From an uncultured Acidaminococcus sp. (GTDB lineage: Bacteria; Bacillota_C; Negativicutes; Acidaminococcales; Acidaminococcaceae): DNA of 5,366 bases. How positions within the stretch are numbered: position 1 is the first letter of the stretch; each line of letters starts with the position of its first letter. Under the pieces are notes generated by a model. It ran no database searches and had not been told where the DNA came from. It saw only the letters and a program-made list of their open reading frames with translations. The stretch covers positions 1-5,366 of the forward strand of contig OMUE01000144.1 of the NCBI GenBank assembly GCA_900314165.1, read 5' to 3'. The position numbers were made by a program, and so were the translations under genes. Below are positions 5,319-5,366 of this stretch, one piece after another.

Positions 5319-5366
5319 ATTGTGTGTATACTACCGGGGCTGCAGGGCCTCTATATCTCACGCAAG

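Larger units (their letters stand above)
4897..5366. other. Noncoding region rich in secondary structure
   Basis: This stretch of about 470 bases lies upstream of the first promoter and holds no gene I can support. It contains the nested repeats at 4957-5111 and the stem-loop at 5248-5318. Small hairpins lie at 5168-5181 (CAGAG/CTCTG) and 5195-5219 (ATATCC/GGATAT), and a GTATAC site lies at 5326-5331. The minus strand is stop-free from 5350 down to a TAG at 4958-4960, but the only ATG in that stretch giving a usable reading is at 5125 (55 codons), without a ribosome binding site. If the molecule is circular, this region joins 1-138 to form the main intergenic region. Confidence 0.6.

Noticed and set aside
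4897..5366. Rolling-circle origin or single-strand origin of a known class
   Set aside because: I see no known nick site motif or conserved ssoA boxes here, and the initiator lacks HUH or other rolling-circle motifs.

Overview
The window reads as the backbone of a small cryptic plasmid or plasmid-like element, possibly the entire circle. It holds six protein genes, all on the minus strand. They encode a replication initiator candidate, a ParA/ribbon-helix-helix partition pair, a tyrosine recombinase, a winged-helix regulator and a 57-residue phage-type protein. Purine-rich GGAGG-type ribosome binding sites, canonical sigma-A-type promoters with TATAAT boxes, moderate GC content and the protein families suggest a Bacillota host (Clostridia or Negativicutes). 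The genus cannot be told from the sequence. No relaxase, resistance gene, insertion sequence, tRNA, rRNA or CRISPR array is visible.

Layout in the direction of transcription (high to low coordinates). A promoter at 4868-4896 drives the 57-residue gene (4636-4809) and the winged-helix gene (4321-4611), and this unit ends in a hairpin terminator at 4272-4310. A second promoter at 4219-4247 drives the tyrosine recombinase (2976-4178). A 119-bp gap (2857-2975) then leads into a compact operon: parA (2119-2856), the ribbon-helix-helix gene (1729-2115) and the initiator candidate (174-1763). The last two overlap by 35 bp. The remaining sequence (4897-5366 and 1-138) has no convincing gene but is dense in inverted and direct repeats. 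It is the best candidate for the replication origin, a structured RNA or a resolution site.

The most striking signal is a short intergenic sequence, TTACACTT, often as the dyad CAC-N5-GTG. It occurs six times, only outside genes. Copies lie over the start of the first transcription unit, directly upstream of the recombinase -35 box, in the parA promoter region, and as a hairpin 3 bp beyond the initiator stop codon. Two copies are identical over 20 bp in opposite orientation. The simplest reading is one plasmid-encoded DNA-binding protein (ribbon-helix-helix or winged-helix) that coordinates every transcription unit, and perhaps also uses these sites as a centromere. That assignment is inference. 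The presence, identity and placement of the repeats are read directly from the sequence.
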